Shown one piece after another: positions 16,942 to 26,211 of a DNA stretch of 64,000 bases. Made by a program: the position numbers and the translations under genes. The stretch's first letter is position 1, and each line of letters starts with the position of its first letter. A model generated the notes under the pieces. It saw nothing but the letters and a program-made list of their open reading frames with translations. It was not told the DNA's origin and did no database searches. Source of the DNA: an uncultured Eggerthellaceae bacterium (GTDB taxonomy: Bacteria > Actinomycetota > Coriobacteriia > Coriobacteriales > Eggerthellaceae); the NCBI GenBank assembly GCA_910589125.1, contig CAJURX010000002.1, forward strand, positions 1-64,000. Reading direction: 5' to 3'.

Positions 16942-19320
16942 CTACTGGATATGGTGAGCCAGCAGCTCCATCAGCTCTTCTTTCTTGAAGGGCTTCGTGA
17001 TGTGCGCCACCATCCCTGCTTCATGGCTGCGCTTGCGTCCCTCTTCGAATGCATCCGCCGTGAGCGCGATGATCGGCACGCGGCAAAGGTCATCACGACC
17101 CGTCTCTCGAATGGCCCGAGCCGCTTCATCTCCGCTCATGCGAGGCATCCTCATATCCATGAGCATGGCATCGTAGTAGCTCTCCCCAGAAGCGCTGGCG
17201 CGCTCGAGCGCCTCAGCGCCATCACGCGCCTCATCTACGGAGAAGCCCACCGCACCGAGGATCTCCTTCAATATCTCCCGCGAGAGGTCATCGTCATCTG
17301 CGATGAGGATGCGCTTCCCAGCAAAGCAGTCGCGCGAGATGGCAGGCTGCGCTTGCCTCGCCGTACACGATGCCCCATCCACATGCGACCCCTCCCTATC
17401 TACCCCAGAGCTGGAGCGCTCCTCGTCATCAGCCAGCCTCAAGGGCAGCGTCACGATGAACTCGCTCCCGCGACCCACCTCGCTCTTGACGTCTATCGTG
17501 CCACCAAGGAGCTCGATCAGGTTCTTGGTGATGGGCATGCCAAGACCCGTTCCCTCCGTTGCATTGACCTTTCCGAGACCGTCGCGCTCATAGGGTACGA
17601 AGAGGCGCTCCAAGAACTCGGGCACCATGCCGCACCCCGTGTCCTTCACCACGAACTCGAAGCGACCGTAGCCCGCAGGAACATGCGCCCCATAGCCCGC
17701 CTGAGCCTCGCTGAACTCGGAGAATCGCACGATCACGGAACCATCAGCGCTCGTGAACTTGAAGGCATTCCCGATCCGGTTGACCAGGATCTGCCCGATG
17801 TGCTGCTTGTCAGCGATCACCCGACTGCGCTGCATCCCCGATGTGTCCACCTGGAAGGCGATGGACTTCCGCTGCGCTTCGCCAGAGAATATCTCCTCCA
17901 TGTCGCGAGCCATCTCGGCAAGGTCGAGCTCCTTCTCATCCAGATCGATGACGCCGCTCTCGATGCGGCTCACATCCAAGACATCGTTGATGAGCGTGAG
18001 GAGGTGGTTGCTGGAACGCTTGATCTTCTGAAGGCAATCCACCATGCGCGCAGGGTCATCAGCATGCTCGAGCGCCAGGTCCGTGAAGCCCACGATGGAG
18101 TTCATGGGCGTGCGGAAGTCGTGCGACATGTTGGTCAAGAACGTGGATTTTGCAGCGCTTGCATGCTGTGCTAGCTCAAGCGCCTTCTGGAGCGCCTGCT
18201 TCTGACGAAGCTGCTCCTCCATCTCCGCATGCGTGTTGCGTACGGCCAACACGGCGGTCCGAGGATGCCCCGCCAGCGCGATGATGCGCACCTCGACATG
18301 CCTCTCCTCGTCGTTGATGAACCGACGGAACGTGACCGTCATCTCCGATTCGCCTGAGGCGAAGAACCCTTTGAGCGCCTCACGGCTGATGGCAGCTGAT
18401 ACCTGGTCGCGGTCCTCGGGCACTACGACATTCTGCAGGTATCGCTCGCGCTCCTCCTCATGATCGTCATCCACGATCGAGCGCACGAACCCATCTCCCA
18501 ACATATCCTCAGCTTGGCTGTAGACATCCACATGTGCATGCTCGAGATCGATGACATAGAGGGCGTAATTCTCGCGCGTGAGGCTCTCGATGACGTCCAT
18601 GCGATGAGCGCTGCGCTCTTCAGCCTCCTTCAAGCCCGTGACATCCTCGATCAGGCCGAGAGCGAAGCGTTCCGACTGCACGATGGGGCTCGAATTGAGC
18701 CGATACCATCTTCCGTCAGGGGAGCGACCCTCGAAATGGATGTTGCGTGCCTCATGCGGCAGGCGCTCCATCTGCTCCTGCAGGACGGCCGCGTCGATGG
18801 GCTTGAAGAGCTTCTCGGCGAGCGCGGAGGCGGGGATGTAGCGCTTCTCGAACCCGAAGCGCTCCTTCGTCTTGGTGGACAGCATCAAGCTGAACGTGCG
18901 CAGATCGAGGTAGAACAGGCCCACGGCCAGGTCATCGTCAATGGATGGATCCTTATCCACCCAGTCGGTGACATCTTGGATCACGAATGTGCAGTAGCCT
19001 GGCAAGAAAGGCGCCACATACACATGATGGAACTGCTCGAACAAGATCGCCACAGTCTCGAATTCGCATGCGATGCCATGGAGAGCCGCATCCGCGAAGT
19101 GGCTCAACCAGCTCATGTCGTCATCGCCCCAGTATTCATAGGCATTGATGCCCGTGAGGTCCTCGATGCGCGCGCCTGAGACGTTCGCCATGGATTGGTT
19201 CAGGTACTCATAGTAGAAGTCGTAGGGTTCCCCGTTCTCGTCAACGAGGATCCGGGCAACGCCGACCGCCTGCGGACTCTTGTCGAAAAAGGCCTTGCAC
19301 GCCTCGCGCAGCTCTTCCAT
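16942..19320 (-). CDS. Hybrid sensor histidine kinase with PAS-like domains and C-terminal receiver
   Basis: A 792-residue cytosolic-looking protein without membrane helices. PAS-like modules fill residues 1 to about 370. The HisKA H-box SHDFRTP has its phospho-accepting His at about residue 400. A HATPase domain follows (N-box near RIGNAFKF; G-boxes DTGCGMV and GTGLGM). A receiver domain follows from about residue 665, with phospho-Asp D722 in MLMDMRMPRMSG. The ATG at 19320 follows GGAAGG; an upstream ATG at 19380 lacks one. No response regulator with an output domain is adjacent, so its phosphorelay partner is elsewhere. The signal is unknown. Confidence 0.9.
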   Translation of the reverse strand: MEELREACKAFFDKSPQAVGVARILVDENGEPYDFYYEYLNQSMANVSGARIEDLTGINAYEYWGDDDMSWLSHFADAALHGIACEFETVAILFEQFHHVYVAPFLPGYCTFVIQDVTDWVDKDPSIDDDLAVGLFYLDLRTFSLMLSTKTKERFGFEKRYIPASALAEKLFKPIDAAVLQEQMERLPHEARNIHFEGRSPDGRWYRLNSSPIVQSERFALGLIEDVTGLKEAEERSAHRMDVIESLTRENYALYVIDLEHAHVDVYSQAEDMLGDGFVRSIVDDDHEEERERYLQNVVVPEDRDQVSAAISREALKGFFASGESEMTVTFRRFINDEERHVEVRIIALAGHPRTAVLAVRNTHAEMEEQLRQKQALQKALELAQHASAAKSTFLTNMSHDFRTPMNSIVGFTDLALEHADDPARMVDCLQKIKRSSNHLLTLINDVLDVSRIESGVIDLDEKELDLAEMARDMEEIFSGEAQRKSIAFQVDTSGMQRSRVIADKQHIGQILVNRIGNAFKFTSADGSVIVRFSEFSEAQAGYGAHVPAGYGRFEFVVKDTGCGMVPEFLERLFVPYERDGLGKVNATEGTGLGMPITKNLIELLGGTIDVKSEVGRGSEFIVTLPLRLADDEERSSSGVDREGSHVDGASCTARQAQPAISRDCFAGKRILIADDDDLSREILKEILGAVGFSVDEARDGAEALERASASGESYYDAMLMDMRMPRMSGDEAARAIRETGRDDLCRVPIIALTADAFEEGRKRSHEAGMVAHITKPFKKEELMELLAHHIQ

Positions 19321-19350
19321 GACGCCCTTCCTTCCTTGAGAGCTCCCCCT

Positions 19351-19356
19351 ATCATA
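19351..19356 (-). promoter_or_regulatory. Extended -10 promoter for the hybrid kinase
   Basis: On the minus strand TGC-TATGAT forms an extended -10 about 30 bp upstream of the ATG at 19320. The -35 region is poor (GTGACT at 18-bp spacing), as is common for extended -10 promoters. Confidence 0.4.
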
Positions 19357-19491
19357 GCAAAACATCACCTTTTCAGTCACATTTCACGCGCTAGGGAAGC
19401 ACGCTTGAGAAGGTGGGGTCTGAGAGAGTGTGCAGGAAGAGCGAAGCCTCATGCAGCAAGGGGTACGAGTGAGAACGAGACCGACCCGCCG

Positions 19492-20109
19492 TCAAGCGCC
19501 TTGCGCCAGCTCCTCCGTGACGAACGCCTCGTAGCCTTCATAGGCATAGCTCGCATCGATGCCCTTCATGAAGGTCGCGCGGTCGCTCACCTCTTGGGTC
19601 AAGGCATCATGAAGGAGCACTCTGATCTCCGTGTCCTTGATGGGGCTGCGCTCCATGGCCATCAAGTAGTCTTGCTTGCCCACCCTCTGCCAGTCGACCA
19701 CGACACCGAGCTCTGTGAGCAGGATGTGATCCAACCAGATCCTCATGCTGCGCCCATTCCCTTCGCGAAAGGGATGAGCGACGTTCATCTCAACGTATTT
19801 CTTGATGACCTCATCGAAGCTCCGCTGCGGCATCTGCTCGATCTGAGAGAGGGCGGCATCCAGATAGAGCGCTGACGCGAAGCGAAAGCCGCCCTTCGAG
19901 ATATCCTCATTGCGCACCTTGCCTGCGAATCCGTAGATATCCTGGAAGAGATGCCCATGGATGAACGCCAATGTAGAGAACGTGCCAGGGGCCTTATCAC
20001 CCAAGAGCTGATCGGTGAAGATCTCAGCGGCGCGCGATTTGGTCAGCCTCTCCTCTGCTTCGGAGAGCTCTGCCGAAGAGATGATCCCGAGCTTGTTCTC
20101 CAAGACCAT
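19492..20109 (-). CDS. Fic-family AMP-transferase, class III self-inhibited type
   Basis: A 205-residue protein. The Fic active-site loop HPFREGNGRSMR begins at H112 and contains every canonical residue (H-P-F-x-E-G-N-G-R-x-x-R), so it should transfer AMP (or another NMP) to hydroxyl groups of target proteins. At the C-terminus S187-xxx-E191-G192 matches the inhibitory (S/T)xxxE(G/N) motif placed as in class III Fic proteins such as Neisseria NmFic, where the Glu blocks productive ATP binding. No separate antitoxin gene is adjacent, as expected for this class. Targets in such proteins include DNA gyrase subunits; the target here is not known. Confidence 0.9.
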   Translation of the reverse strand: MVLENKLGIISSAELSEAEERLTKSRAAEIFTDQLLGDKAPGTFSTLAFIHGHLFQDIYGFAGKVRNEDISKGGFRFASALYLDAALSQIEQMPQRSFDEVIKKYVEMNVAHPFREGNGRSMRIWLDHILLTELGVVVDWQRVGKQDYLMAMERSPIKDTEIRVLLHDALTQEVSDRATFMKGIDASYAYEGYEAFVTEELAQGA

Positions 20110-20163
20110 GTTCCGCCGCTCCTTGATATGACAAGAGCCGGCACGAAGCCGACTCTGAGGATT

Positions 20164-20240
20164 TGGTCGCGGGGGCAGGATTTGAACCTACGGCCTCCGG
20201 GTTATGAGCCCGGCGAGCTACCAGACTGCTCCACCCCGCA
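20164..20240 (-). tRNA. Initiator tRNA-fMet (CAU)
   Basis: A 77-nt cloverleaf with CCA encoded at the 3' end. The anticodon CAU stands in a GGG/CCC-flanked stem (CGGGCTCATAACCCG), the mark of initiator tRNA. The T arm is GGTTCAAATCC. The acceptor stem opens with U1 opposite G72, a wobble instead of the usual C1-A72 mismatch. It is transcribed leftward toward the Fic gene. Confidence 0.93.
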
Positions 20241-20315
20241 CTATGTGCGCTCTTCGCTTTGCGCGTCAAGCGAGGTTCTATGATACACGCAATCAGGATA
20301 ATTGCAAGCGGGAAC

Positions 20316-20795
20316 CTACTTAACGGTGACGACGGGGATATCGCACTCATGGAGCACCGCGTAGCTCACGCTCCCGAGCATCGCACGGAGCGCGCCCAAG
20401 CCGCGCCGGCCCATCACGATCATGTCGATCTTGTTGTCCGCCGCGTACTCGCAGATCCCATATGCTGGCTTCGCTGCTGCATAAGCGGCGAACTCCACGT
20501 GGCACTTCACATCGCGCACCACGTCGTCCACCTCCTCATGCAGGTTGGTCAGCGTCTCATCCTTCGCATTCGCCAAGAGCGTGTTGAACGTGTCCATGTC
20601 CGTGAACACCTGAGACATGCCCACCACGGGCTGCACCGGAGAATCCAGCCCGATCCCGGCAGAGCCGATAGGGATGATGGATACGATGTGCAGCGTTGCC
20701 CCCGCATCGTCTCCGATCATGTCCTTCGCCACGATCAGCGCCTCGTTGGCCGGCTCGCTCCCGTCATATGCAACCATGATGTTCTTGTACAGCAT
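20316..20795 (-). CDS. Universal stress protein, UspA family
   Basis: A 159-residue single Usp domain. It begins MLYKNIMVAYDGSEPA and ends with the ATP-binding loop GRRGLGALRAMLGS (G-x2-G-x9-G-S) and VPVVTVK. The ATG at 20795 is preceded by AAGGAGGGATC; the frame stays open far upstream but that part has no start signal. Usp proteins bind ATP or other ligands and respond to starvation and redox stress. It is monocistronic between the initiator tRNA and a divergent amidohydrolase gene. Confidence 0.93.
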   Translation of the reverse strand: MLYKNIMVAYDGSEPANEALIVAKDMIGDDAGATLHIVSIIPIGSAGIGLDSPVQPVVGMSQVFTDMDTFNTLLANAKDETLTNLHEEVDDVVRDVKCHVEFAAYAAAKPAYGICEYAADNKIDMIVMGRRGLGALRAMLGSVSYAVLHECDIPVVTVK

Positions 20796-20873
20796 GATCC
20801 CTCCTTGCGCTAAGCTTTCGTGGAGTATATCCCACGGAGAGGCACCCCGAGCACTACTGGAAGAAGGCGTTGA

Positions 20874-21671
20874 ATGAAGGTCATAGACTGCCACTGCCAC
20901 ATCTATCCGAGCAAGATCGCAGAGCGCGCCGTCGCCGGCGTTGGCCAGTTCTATGCGCGCGACATGCACTCTGATGACGGCACGGCAGAGGGCCTCCTCG
21001 CAGCGTGCGCTGGTTCCCCCATACAGCGCTTCGTCGTCCATTCCGTCGCCACGCGCCCCGAGCAGGTGCGCTCCATCAACGACTTCATAGCATCCGAATG
21101 CGACGAGCATCCGGAGTTCACGGGCTTCATGACGCTCCATCAGGACCTCCAAGATGTCGAAGGGGAGATCGAGCGCGCATGTGAGATGGGGCTCGTTGGC
21201 ATCAAGCTGCATCCTGACACCCAACAGGTCAACATGGATGACCCGCGCCTGATGCGCATCTACGAGATCGCCGAGGGCAGGCTGCCCATCATCATGCACT
21301 GCGGCGACTACCGCTATGACTACTCGCATCCACGCAGGATGGCGGCCATCCTGAAGACCTTTCCCGCCCTCGTGGTGGACGCCGCGCACTTCGGCGGCTG
21401 GTCGATCTTCGACCTCGCGCTGGAATACCTGGAAGACGCGAGCTGCTATCTTGACGCATCCAGCGCCATGGAATTCTTGGGGCTGCGCCGCACCGCGGAG
21501 CTCTGTCGCGCATACGGCACGGAGCGCGTCATGTTCGGCAGCGATTTCCCCATGTGGCAGCCGAAGGCCGAACTCGCACGCTTCTGCGATGCAGGATTCA
21601 CCGAAGATGAGCTCCAGATGATGCTCTGGGACAACGCCGAGCGCTTCCTGAGCAACCAGAAGCCAGCCTAG
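20874..21671 (+). CDS. Amidohydrolase-2 family metal-dependent hydrolase
   Basis: A 265-residue TIM-barrel hydrolase. The HCHIYP metal motif lies at the N-terminus (residues 6-11). Metal or active-site residues follow at GIKLHPDTQ, IMHCGDYR, DAAHFGG and FGSDFPMWQP. The ATG at 20874 has AGAAGG upstream. Family members are decarboxylases or hydrolases of small aromatic or amide substrates; the specific one is unknown. Its last four bases overlap the convergent shikimate-kinase-like gene. Confidence 0.88.
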   Translation: MKVIDCHCHIYPSKIAERAVAGVGQFYARDMHSDDGTAEGLLAACAGSPIQRFVVHSVATRPEQVRSINDFIASECDEHPEFTGFMTLHQDLQDVEGEIERACEMGLVGIKLHPDTQQVNMDDPRLMRIYEIAEGRLPIIMHCGDYRYDYSHPRRMAAILKTFPALVVDAAHFGGWSIFDLALEYLEDASCYLDASSAMEFLGLRRTAELCRAYGTERVMFGSDFPMWQPKAELARFCDAGFTEDELQMMLWDNAERFLSNQKPA

Positions 21672-22195
21672 AGTCCCAGCGCTGCGCGCACCTCATTCGC
21701 TGCATCGGTGATGGAGAGGCCGTCAATGTCGATCATCACGTCCGCGTGCTCCTCATACAGCGGCACACGCTCCGCATAGAGCGCCTCCAAGCTCATCGCG
21801 CCCTCCTGCTTCATGACCACACCGCGCTCAGAGAAATCAGCCAAGCGCCGCTCGAGCTCAGGAAGTCCCACCTGCAGATAGACGATCGCGCCCTCGCGCG
21901 CCAGATGCTCGATGGCGTCATGGGAATACACCGCGCTGCCGCCGGTGGATATCACCGTATGCTGGAAGTCGAGGCTCTTGAGCACCTCGTTCTCCACGTC
22001 GATGAAGCCAGCTGGGCCGAGCGCATCTATCAGGCGCTGGAGCGTCTTGTCGCAACGCTGCTGGATGACCAGGTCGACATCGACGAAATCGTAGTTGAGT
22101 ATCTTGGCCAGCACGACCCCGATGGTCGATTTGCCCGACCCGGGCATGCCGATCAAGACGATGTTATCCGTGCTCGTGAGATCCCTTGGATCCAT
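21668..22195 (-). CDS. Shikimate kinase-like small-molecule kinase
   Basis: A 175-residue P-loop kinase of shikimate kinase size. It has Walker A GMPGSGKST, DVDLVIQ (the DxD motif for Mg2+ and substrate) and STGGSAVYS where AroK usually has GGG. A LID segment with several Arg residues follows. In shikimate kinases all three glycines line the shikimate pocket, so the Ser change could mark a different substrate; homoserine-kinase-like paralogues of this fold are known. The ATG at 22195 lies 6 bp after AGGAGG; the ATG at 22201 is too close to it. No other aro gene is adjacent. Confidence 0.8.
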   Translation of the reverse strand: MDPRDLTSTDNIVLIGMPGSGKSTIGVVLAKILNYDFVDVDLVIQQRCDKTLQRLIDALGPAGFIDVENEVLKSLDFQHTVISTGGSAVYSHDAIEHLAREGAIVYLQVGLPELERRLADFSERGVVMKQEGAMSLEALYAERVPLYEEHADVMIDIDGLSITDAANEVRAALGL

Positions 22196-22251
22196 GCTCA
22201 TCCTCCTCGCCTGTAGCGGACACCTTCGATCCGCCCTGCAACCAAGATGCA

Positions 22252-23187
22252 TCAGTCGATGGCGATCGCGTCCTCCACGATGGCCCTATCCGTCTCCTTC
22301 GGCGGCCGCTTGAGCGGGAACGCCTCGCTCAATATCACAGCGCATAAGATGAGGACGAAGCCCGTGACGAGAGCAAGCGTCATCTGCTCGTCATACAAGA
22401 TGATGCTGGCCGCAACGCCGAACACGGATTCCAGCGACAGCAGGATGGCCGCCTGAGCAGGCGGCACCTTAGCAACAGCAGCATTCTGGAAGCCCAGAGC
22501 CACGCACGAGGCCAACACGACCAGATAGGCCATGTTGAAGATGAAGTCGGGGGTGATGGCGGCCACGTTCGGAAGCGGCTCCGTGATCAACCCCACCACG
22601 CAACCCAGCGCGCCTGCCACGACGAACTGCACGACCGTCAGCGCCATGATGTCCGACGTGCGCGAGATGAGCGACGTCGCCACGATGTGCCCGGCGAACA
22701 TGAAGCTGCAAACGAGCGTCATCCCATCGCCGAACCCGAGCGCCAGATCATCCCCCGAAAGCGACACGAGCCCCACGCCGATGATGCAGAGCAGAGCTGC
22801 GCAGATGTTATAGATGGTCGGACGGCGCTTCGCTATGCCCCAGAACAGGAAGGGCACGATCACGCAATACACAGCGGTCAGGAAGGCGTTCTTCCCCGGC
22901 GTGGTGTGCTTGAGGCCGATCGTCTGCGTCCAGAACGCAAGGAACAGCAGCACGCCCAAGATGGCACCTCCCACCAGCAGCTCGCGACCGAAGCTGGCTC
23001 TCAGGCGCTTCCAGAACACGGCGCACAAGATGACAGCGGTCAGAGAGAACCTGATCCCGATGAGCCACGACGGCTCCACCACGCCCACCGCATCCTTCAT
23101 GACCACGAATGCGATGCCCCAGATCACGGTGGCGACGACGATCATCAGCTTATAGGCCGCAAGCGGCAGTTCTCTACGCGCGCCCAT
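22252..23187 (-). CDS. EamA/DMT-family transporter
   Basis: A 311-residue protein with ten predicted helices in two EamA repeats, the drug/metabolite transporter fold. The first repeat starts MIVVATVIWGIAFVVMKDAVG, and the conserved FALT-type feature appears as SLTAVI after TM2. Such proteins export amino acids or metabolites. It starts 3 bp after the stop of the DUF2207 gene and precedes the shikimate-kinase-like gene by 56 bp, so the three may be cotranscribed. Confidence 0.88.
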   Translation of the reverse strand: MGARRELPLAAYKLMIVVATVIWGIAFVVMKDAVGVVEPSWLIGIRFSLTAVILCAVFWKRLRASFGRELLVGGAILGVLLFLAFWTQTIGLKHTTPGKNAFLTAVYCVIVPFLFWGIAKRRPTIYNICAALLCIIGVGLVSLSGDDLALGFGDGMTLVCSFMFAGHIVATSLISRTSDIMALTVVQFVVAGALGCVVGLITEPLPNVAAITPDFIFNMAYLVVLASCVALGFQNAAVAKVPPAQAAILLSLESVFGVAASIILYDEQMTLALVTGFVLILCAVILSEAFPLKRPPKETDRAIVEDAIAID

Positions 23188-23190
23188 GAC

Positions 23191-25110
23191 CTATCCCCAC
23201 TCGTCCAGCTTCTTGGAGAGCTGTGAAGCCAACGGCAGCGCCGGCTTGCCACCTCGACCGCAGCGCGGCCCCAACCAGAATGCTGCGAACGAAGGCGCAT
23301 CCGCTTCGCCCACAGCACGGGAGCGCACGCGCAGCGCACCTGACTCATGCGACATGAAGCCGACTGCGAAGAGATAAGGCGCATCTGCGGCAGGCATATC
23401 ATCAAGGGAGGGCAGCCCTTGCGCCGTGCGCTCCAGCTCCAGCACCGACGCCTCCACTCCCGACCCCACAGGCGTCCTGCGCCCCAGGTAATTCCCGATG
23501 ACCAAGCAGCCGATACCCGACGCCACGAGCGCAGTGCCACGCACGAACGAGCCACCCGCAACACCGAACAGGATCGCACCCAAGCACAGGACGCACCCCA
23601 CGACCATGACCGCACGCTGCACGCGGGCGCTCTTGGTATCGAAGAACCCGGCCGAGCGCACCTCCCGGTCCAGCAGCGCAGTCCATCCCGCCAGCTCCCG
23701 ACGGAACCTCCCGGGATCAGCCTGTGCATGCCGCGCGATATCCGACAGGGTGACGCTGGCATAGCCTTCTCCCCAGACGTCGAAGAGGAGCCTGAACGTC
23801 TCCTGGTCTATCGGCGAGCGTACCAGATCCTTCGCACGCGTCCCTGACCTGAAGCGCAGGTCCTCGTATCCGCAGCCAAGCGGGCTCTCACCCCCCACCA
23901 CCTCTATGGTGATGGCACCACGATCGGCAAGCTCCATGAGAAGGGCGACGAAGTCATCGAGGGAAGCGTGATCCCATCTGAAGAGCCGCCCGACGAGCGG
24001 CGCCTCGTACGCCTTGCACGCATCATGCGCACGGACCTGTGCCGCGCCAAGGGCCTTGCCCTTCGCATCTGCAGTCGACTCGCTCTGAGGCTTCGGCTCG
24101 CGCCCGAAGGCGAAGTACAGCGCAACAGCCGCCACCAGAGCCATGATGCCAAGGACGACGAACGCCACATCCACCGCAAGCGAATTGGTCAGCCACGCTG
24201 ACCATGTATCGGTCCAGGCCTCCTCTTCGGCCCGAGCCCCATCCAAGCGCGGCCCCGAATGCGCGCGCATCGCCTCGATGCTCAGATTCGTGAGCCATTG
24301 CTGCGGGAAGAGCACATGCGCCTGAGCGTACTGCCCCTCATGCACCTCTGGAGCACGGAACATCACCGTGCCATCAGCCTTCACGTTCACCGTACCCGGC
24401 GCCCCGTGCCCCCAAGCATGCACGTTCTGTCCGGCAACGGCCTCTATGCCCTCCGGCATGGGTAGCTGGACGGAAACGCTCACGCTCATCGCGGAAGCAT
24501 GCACGTCAGCGGGAACGTAATCCCAATACAGCTCGGCGACATCATCGAACGCCCTGACCGCGTCCGTCACGGTGAGGTCGCATTCGAATACGACGCGCCC
24601 CTCGGTCGGCGGGAAGAAGAGATACAGCGCTCGGTCGCGCGCATCCATGCAGAAGCCAGGCACCTCGGGGATGGGGCTCGTGCTGGACCCTTCGGCTGCT
24701 CGGTCGTCGAATGCGGCTTCGTAGGACCTCATCCTGCCGCTCGCACCACTGGTCGCCGCGAGCACGTCGCGCATCTCGGATGAGAAGGGAACGGGCTCGA
24801 GCGACGTCCATTCGCCATCGATGCCACCCTGCACCGTTGAGTGCGCGAACCTGATCGATGCGACTTCCAGCTTGGAATCAGCCTCCATCGAGGTCACCGG
24901 CCAGATGAGGGCGGAGCGCTCCTCCTCGAAGAGATAGGTGCGCTGCTCGACCACGTGAAGCGCACCATCGGTCTGCACTTGGGCGACCGTCTTTATATCA
25001 GCGATCTCAGTTGCGGCGAATGCGGATGCGGGCAGCGCGATAAGGCAGAGGACGGCCGCCAACAGGGCGCTCGCGACGCGCACCGAAGCGGATCGTTGCT
25101 TGGCTATCAT
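23191..25110 (-). CDS. DUF2207-family membrane protein
   Basis: A 639-residue protein. A Sec signal (core ALLAAVLCLIALPASAFA) is followed by an extracellular beta-rich DUF2207 domain (about residues 30-320). A membrane helix follows (VAFVVLGIMALVAAVALYFAFG), then a cytoplasmic segment with two more helices near residue 510. The C-terminus is rich in Gly and basic residues. The ATG at 25110 has GAGAGGTGG upstream. The function of DUF2207 proteins is unknown. Confidence 0.85.
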   Translation of the reverse strand: MIAKQRSASVRVASALLAAVLCLIALPASAFAATEIADIKTVAQVQTDGALHVVEQRTYLFEEERSALIWPVTSMEADSKLEVASIRFAHSTVQGGIDGEWTSLEPVPFSSEMRDVLAATSGASGRMRSYEAAFDDRAAEGSSTSPIPEVPGFCMDARDRALYLFFPPTEGRVVFECDLTVTDAVRAFDDVAELYWDYVPADVHASAMSVSVSVQLPMPEGIEAVAGQNVHAWGHGAPGTVNVKADGTVMFRAPEVHEGQYAQAHVLFPQQWLTNLSIEAMRAHSGPRLDGARAEEEAWTDTWSAWLTNSLAVDVAFVVLGIMALVAAVALYFAFGREPKPQSESTADAKGKALGAAQVRAHDACKAYEAPLVGRLFRWDHASLDDFVALLMELADRGAITIEVVGGESPLGCGYEDLRFRSGTRAKDLVRSPIDQETFRLLFDVWGEGYASVTLSDIARHAQADPGRFRRELAGWTALLDREVRSAGFFDTKSARVQRAVMVVGCVLCLGAILFGVAGGSFVRGTALVASGIGCLVIGNYLGRRTPVGSGVEASVLELERTAQGLPSLDDMPAADAPYLFAVGFMSHESGALRVRSRAVGEADAPSFAAFWLGPRCGRGGKPALPLASQLSKKLDEWG

Positions 25111-25277
25111 GCCACCTCTCCCCGCCCTCATATCCCCTGCGATCTCCTCTGCGCCCTCTTACATCCTTTGGGAAGTGATTATATTGCAGGGAGCTGTGTT
25201 GATGTGTGCGCTTTCCACGATGCGGATTGACACCGCGAACGTAGCTCAGGTATGATTCAAAACTGCTCTGAGCATGC

Positions 25278-25368
25278 GGAGGAGTGACCGAGAGGCCGAA
25301 GGTGCTCGCCTGCTAAGTGAGTATGCCCCAAAAGGGCATCTAGGGTTCGAATCCCTACTCCTCCGCCA
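25278..25368 (+). tRNA. tRNA-Ser (GCU)
   Basis: A 91-nt class II tRNA with acceptor GGAGGAG/CTCCTCC, anticodon GCT in CTCGCCTGCTAAGTGAG, a long variable arm (GTATGCCCCAAAAGGGCATC), T arm GGTTCGAATCC and an encoded CCA. Confidence 0.95.
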
Positions 25369-25494
25369 TTCTGATCGATCCCCAGCTCTGCATCTTACAT
25401 GCGTTCAGCCGTCCATTCCGCGCATGCAACCTGAAGAAGGCTCAGCCCTGCTCGACCGCCGCCAAAAGGCCCAACCAGCTCGACGCAGAGCCGA

Positions 25495-26211
25495 TCAAAC
25501 AAGGTCGGCTAGATCGACGATGGATTGGTACAGCACGGTATGCTTGTCGTCCAACTCGCAGTCATTGTGAAAATGGCCGAAGAACCAATGCTCGTACTGC
25601 AATCCATCTTCGAGGTCATCCAAGAAATCAGTGAGCTCGTCAGTGACGATCTCGGCATTCGCAAGACCATTGCCACCTATCGCAGCCTCGAGCATCCGAT
25701 CAGCGCACGTGTGCGTGAGAACGAAGTCGACATCCCAGTCATACCGTGCGAGATTCTGCTCTGCGTTGGCATATTCAGATTCATCAGGCATCTCTTCGGG
25801 ATACCATGTTCCCCATTCTTGCTGAATGGCCTTATCCATGCTCTGAGCGCCACCCATGCAAAAGAAGGAATGACCATCGATCTCGTAGACCTCGCCGCGC
25901 ATCAGATGGATGATGTTCCTATATTCGGGATACCGGTGCACGATGCCGCCATGCCATTCCGATTCAGGCAATGAGGCCAGATGGTCGTGCTGCTCATGAT
26001 TGCCATCTATGAAGAGCGTGGTCCACGGCTTCGCATTCAACTCCCGCAGATCAGAATCATCTTCCAACATGTCATAGGGCATGCTGAAGTCGCCAAGGAT
26101 GATCAGATGGTCATCCCGAGTGAGCTCTTCGCCCTCTGGGAAGTTCCAAGCCTCGAAACGATCATCAGGCATGCCATGCACATCACCAGTGAGATAGATC
26201 GCCATAGCCAT
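25495..26211 (-). CDS. Calcineurin-like metallophosphoesterase
   Basis: A 238-residue protein with all five phosphoesterase signatures: GDVHG at residues 9-13, LGDFS, GNHE, THTC and GHFH near the C-terminus. These bind a dinuclear metal centre. There is no signal peptide, so it is cytoplasmic. Substrates of the family include phosphodiesters, nucleotides and phosphoproteins; this one is not assignable. The start may also be the second ATG, two codons in (26205), which has better spacing from GGAAGG. Confidence 0.9.
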   Translation of the reverse strand: MAMAIYLTGDVHGMPDDRFEAWNFPEGEELTRDDHLIILGDFSMPYDMLEDDSDLRELNAKPWTTLFIDGNHEQHDHLASLPESEWHGGIVHRYPEYRNIIHLMRGEVYEIDGHSFFCMGGAQSMDKAIQQEWGTWYPEEMPDESEYANAEQNLARYDWDVDFVLTHTCADRMLEAAIGGNGLANAEIVTDELTDFLDDLEDGLQYEHWFFGHFHNDCELDDKHTVLYQSIVDLADLV

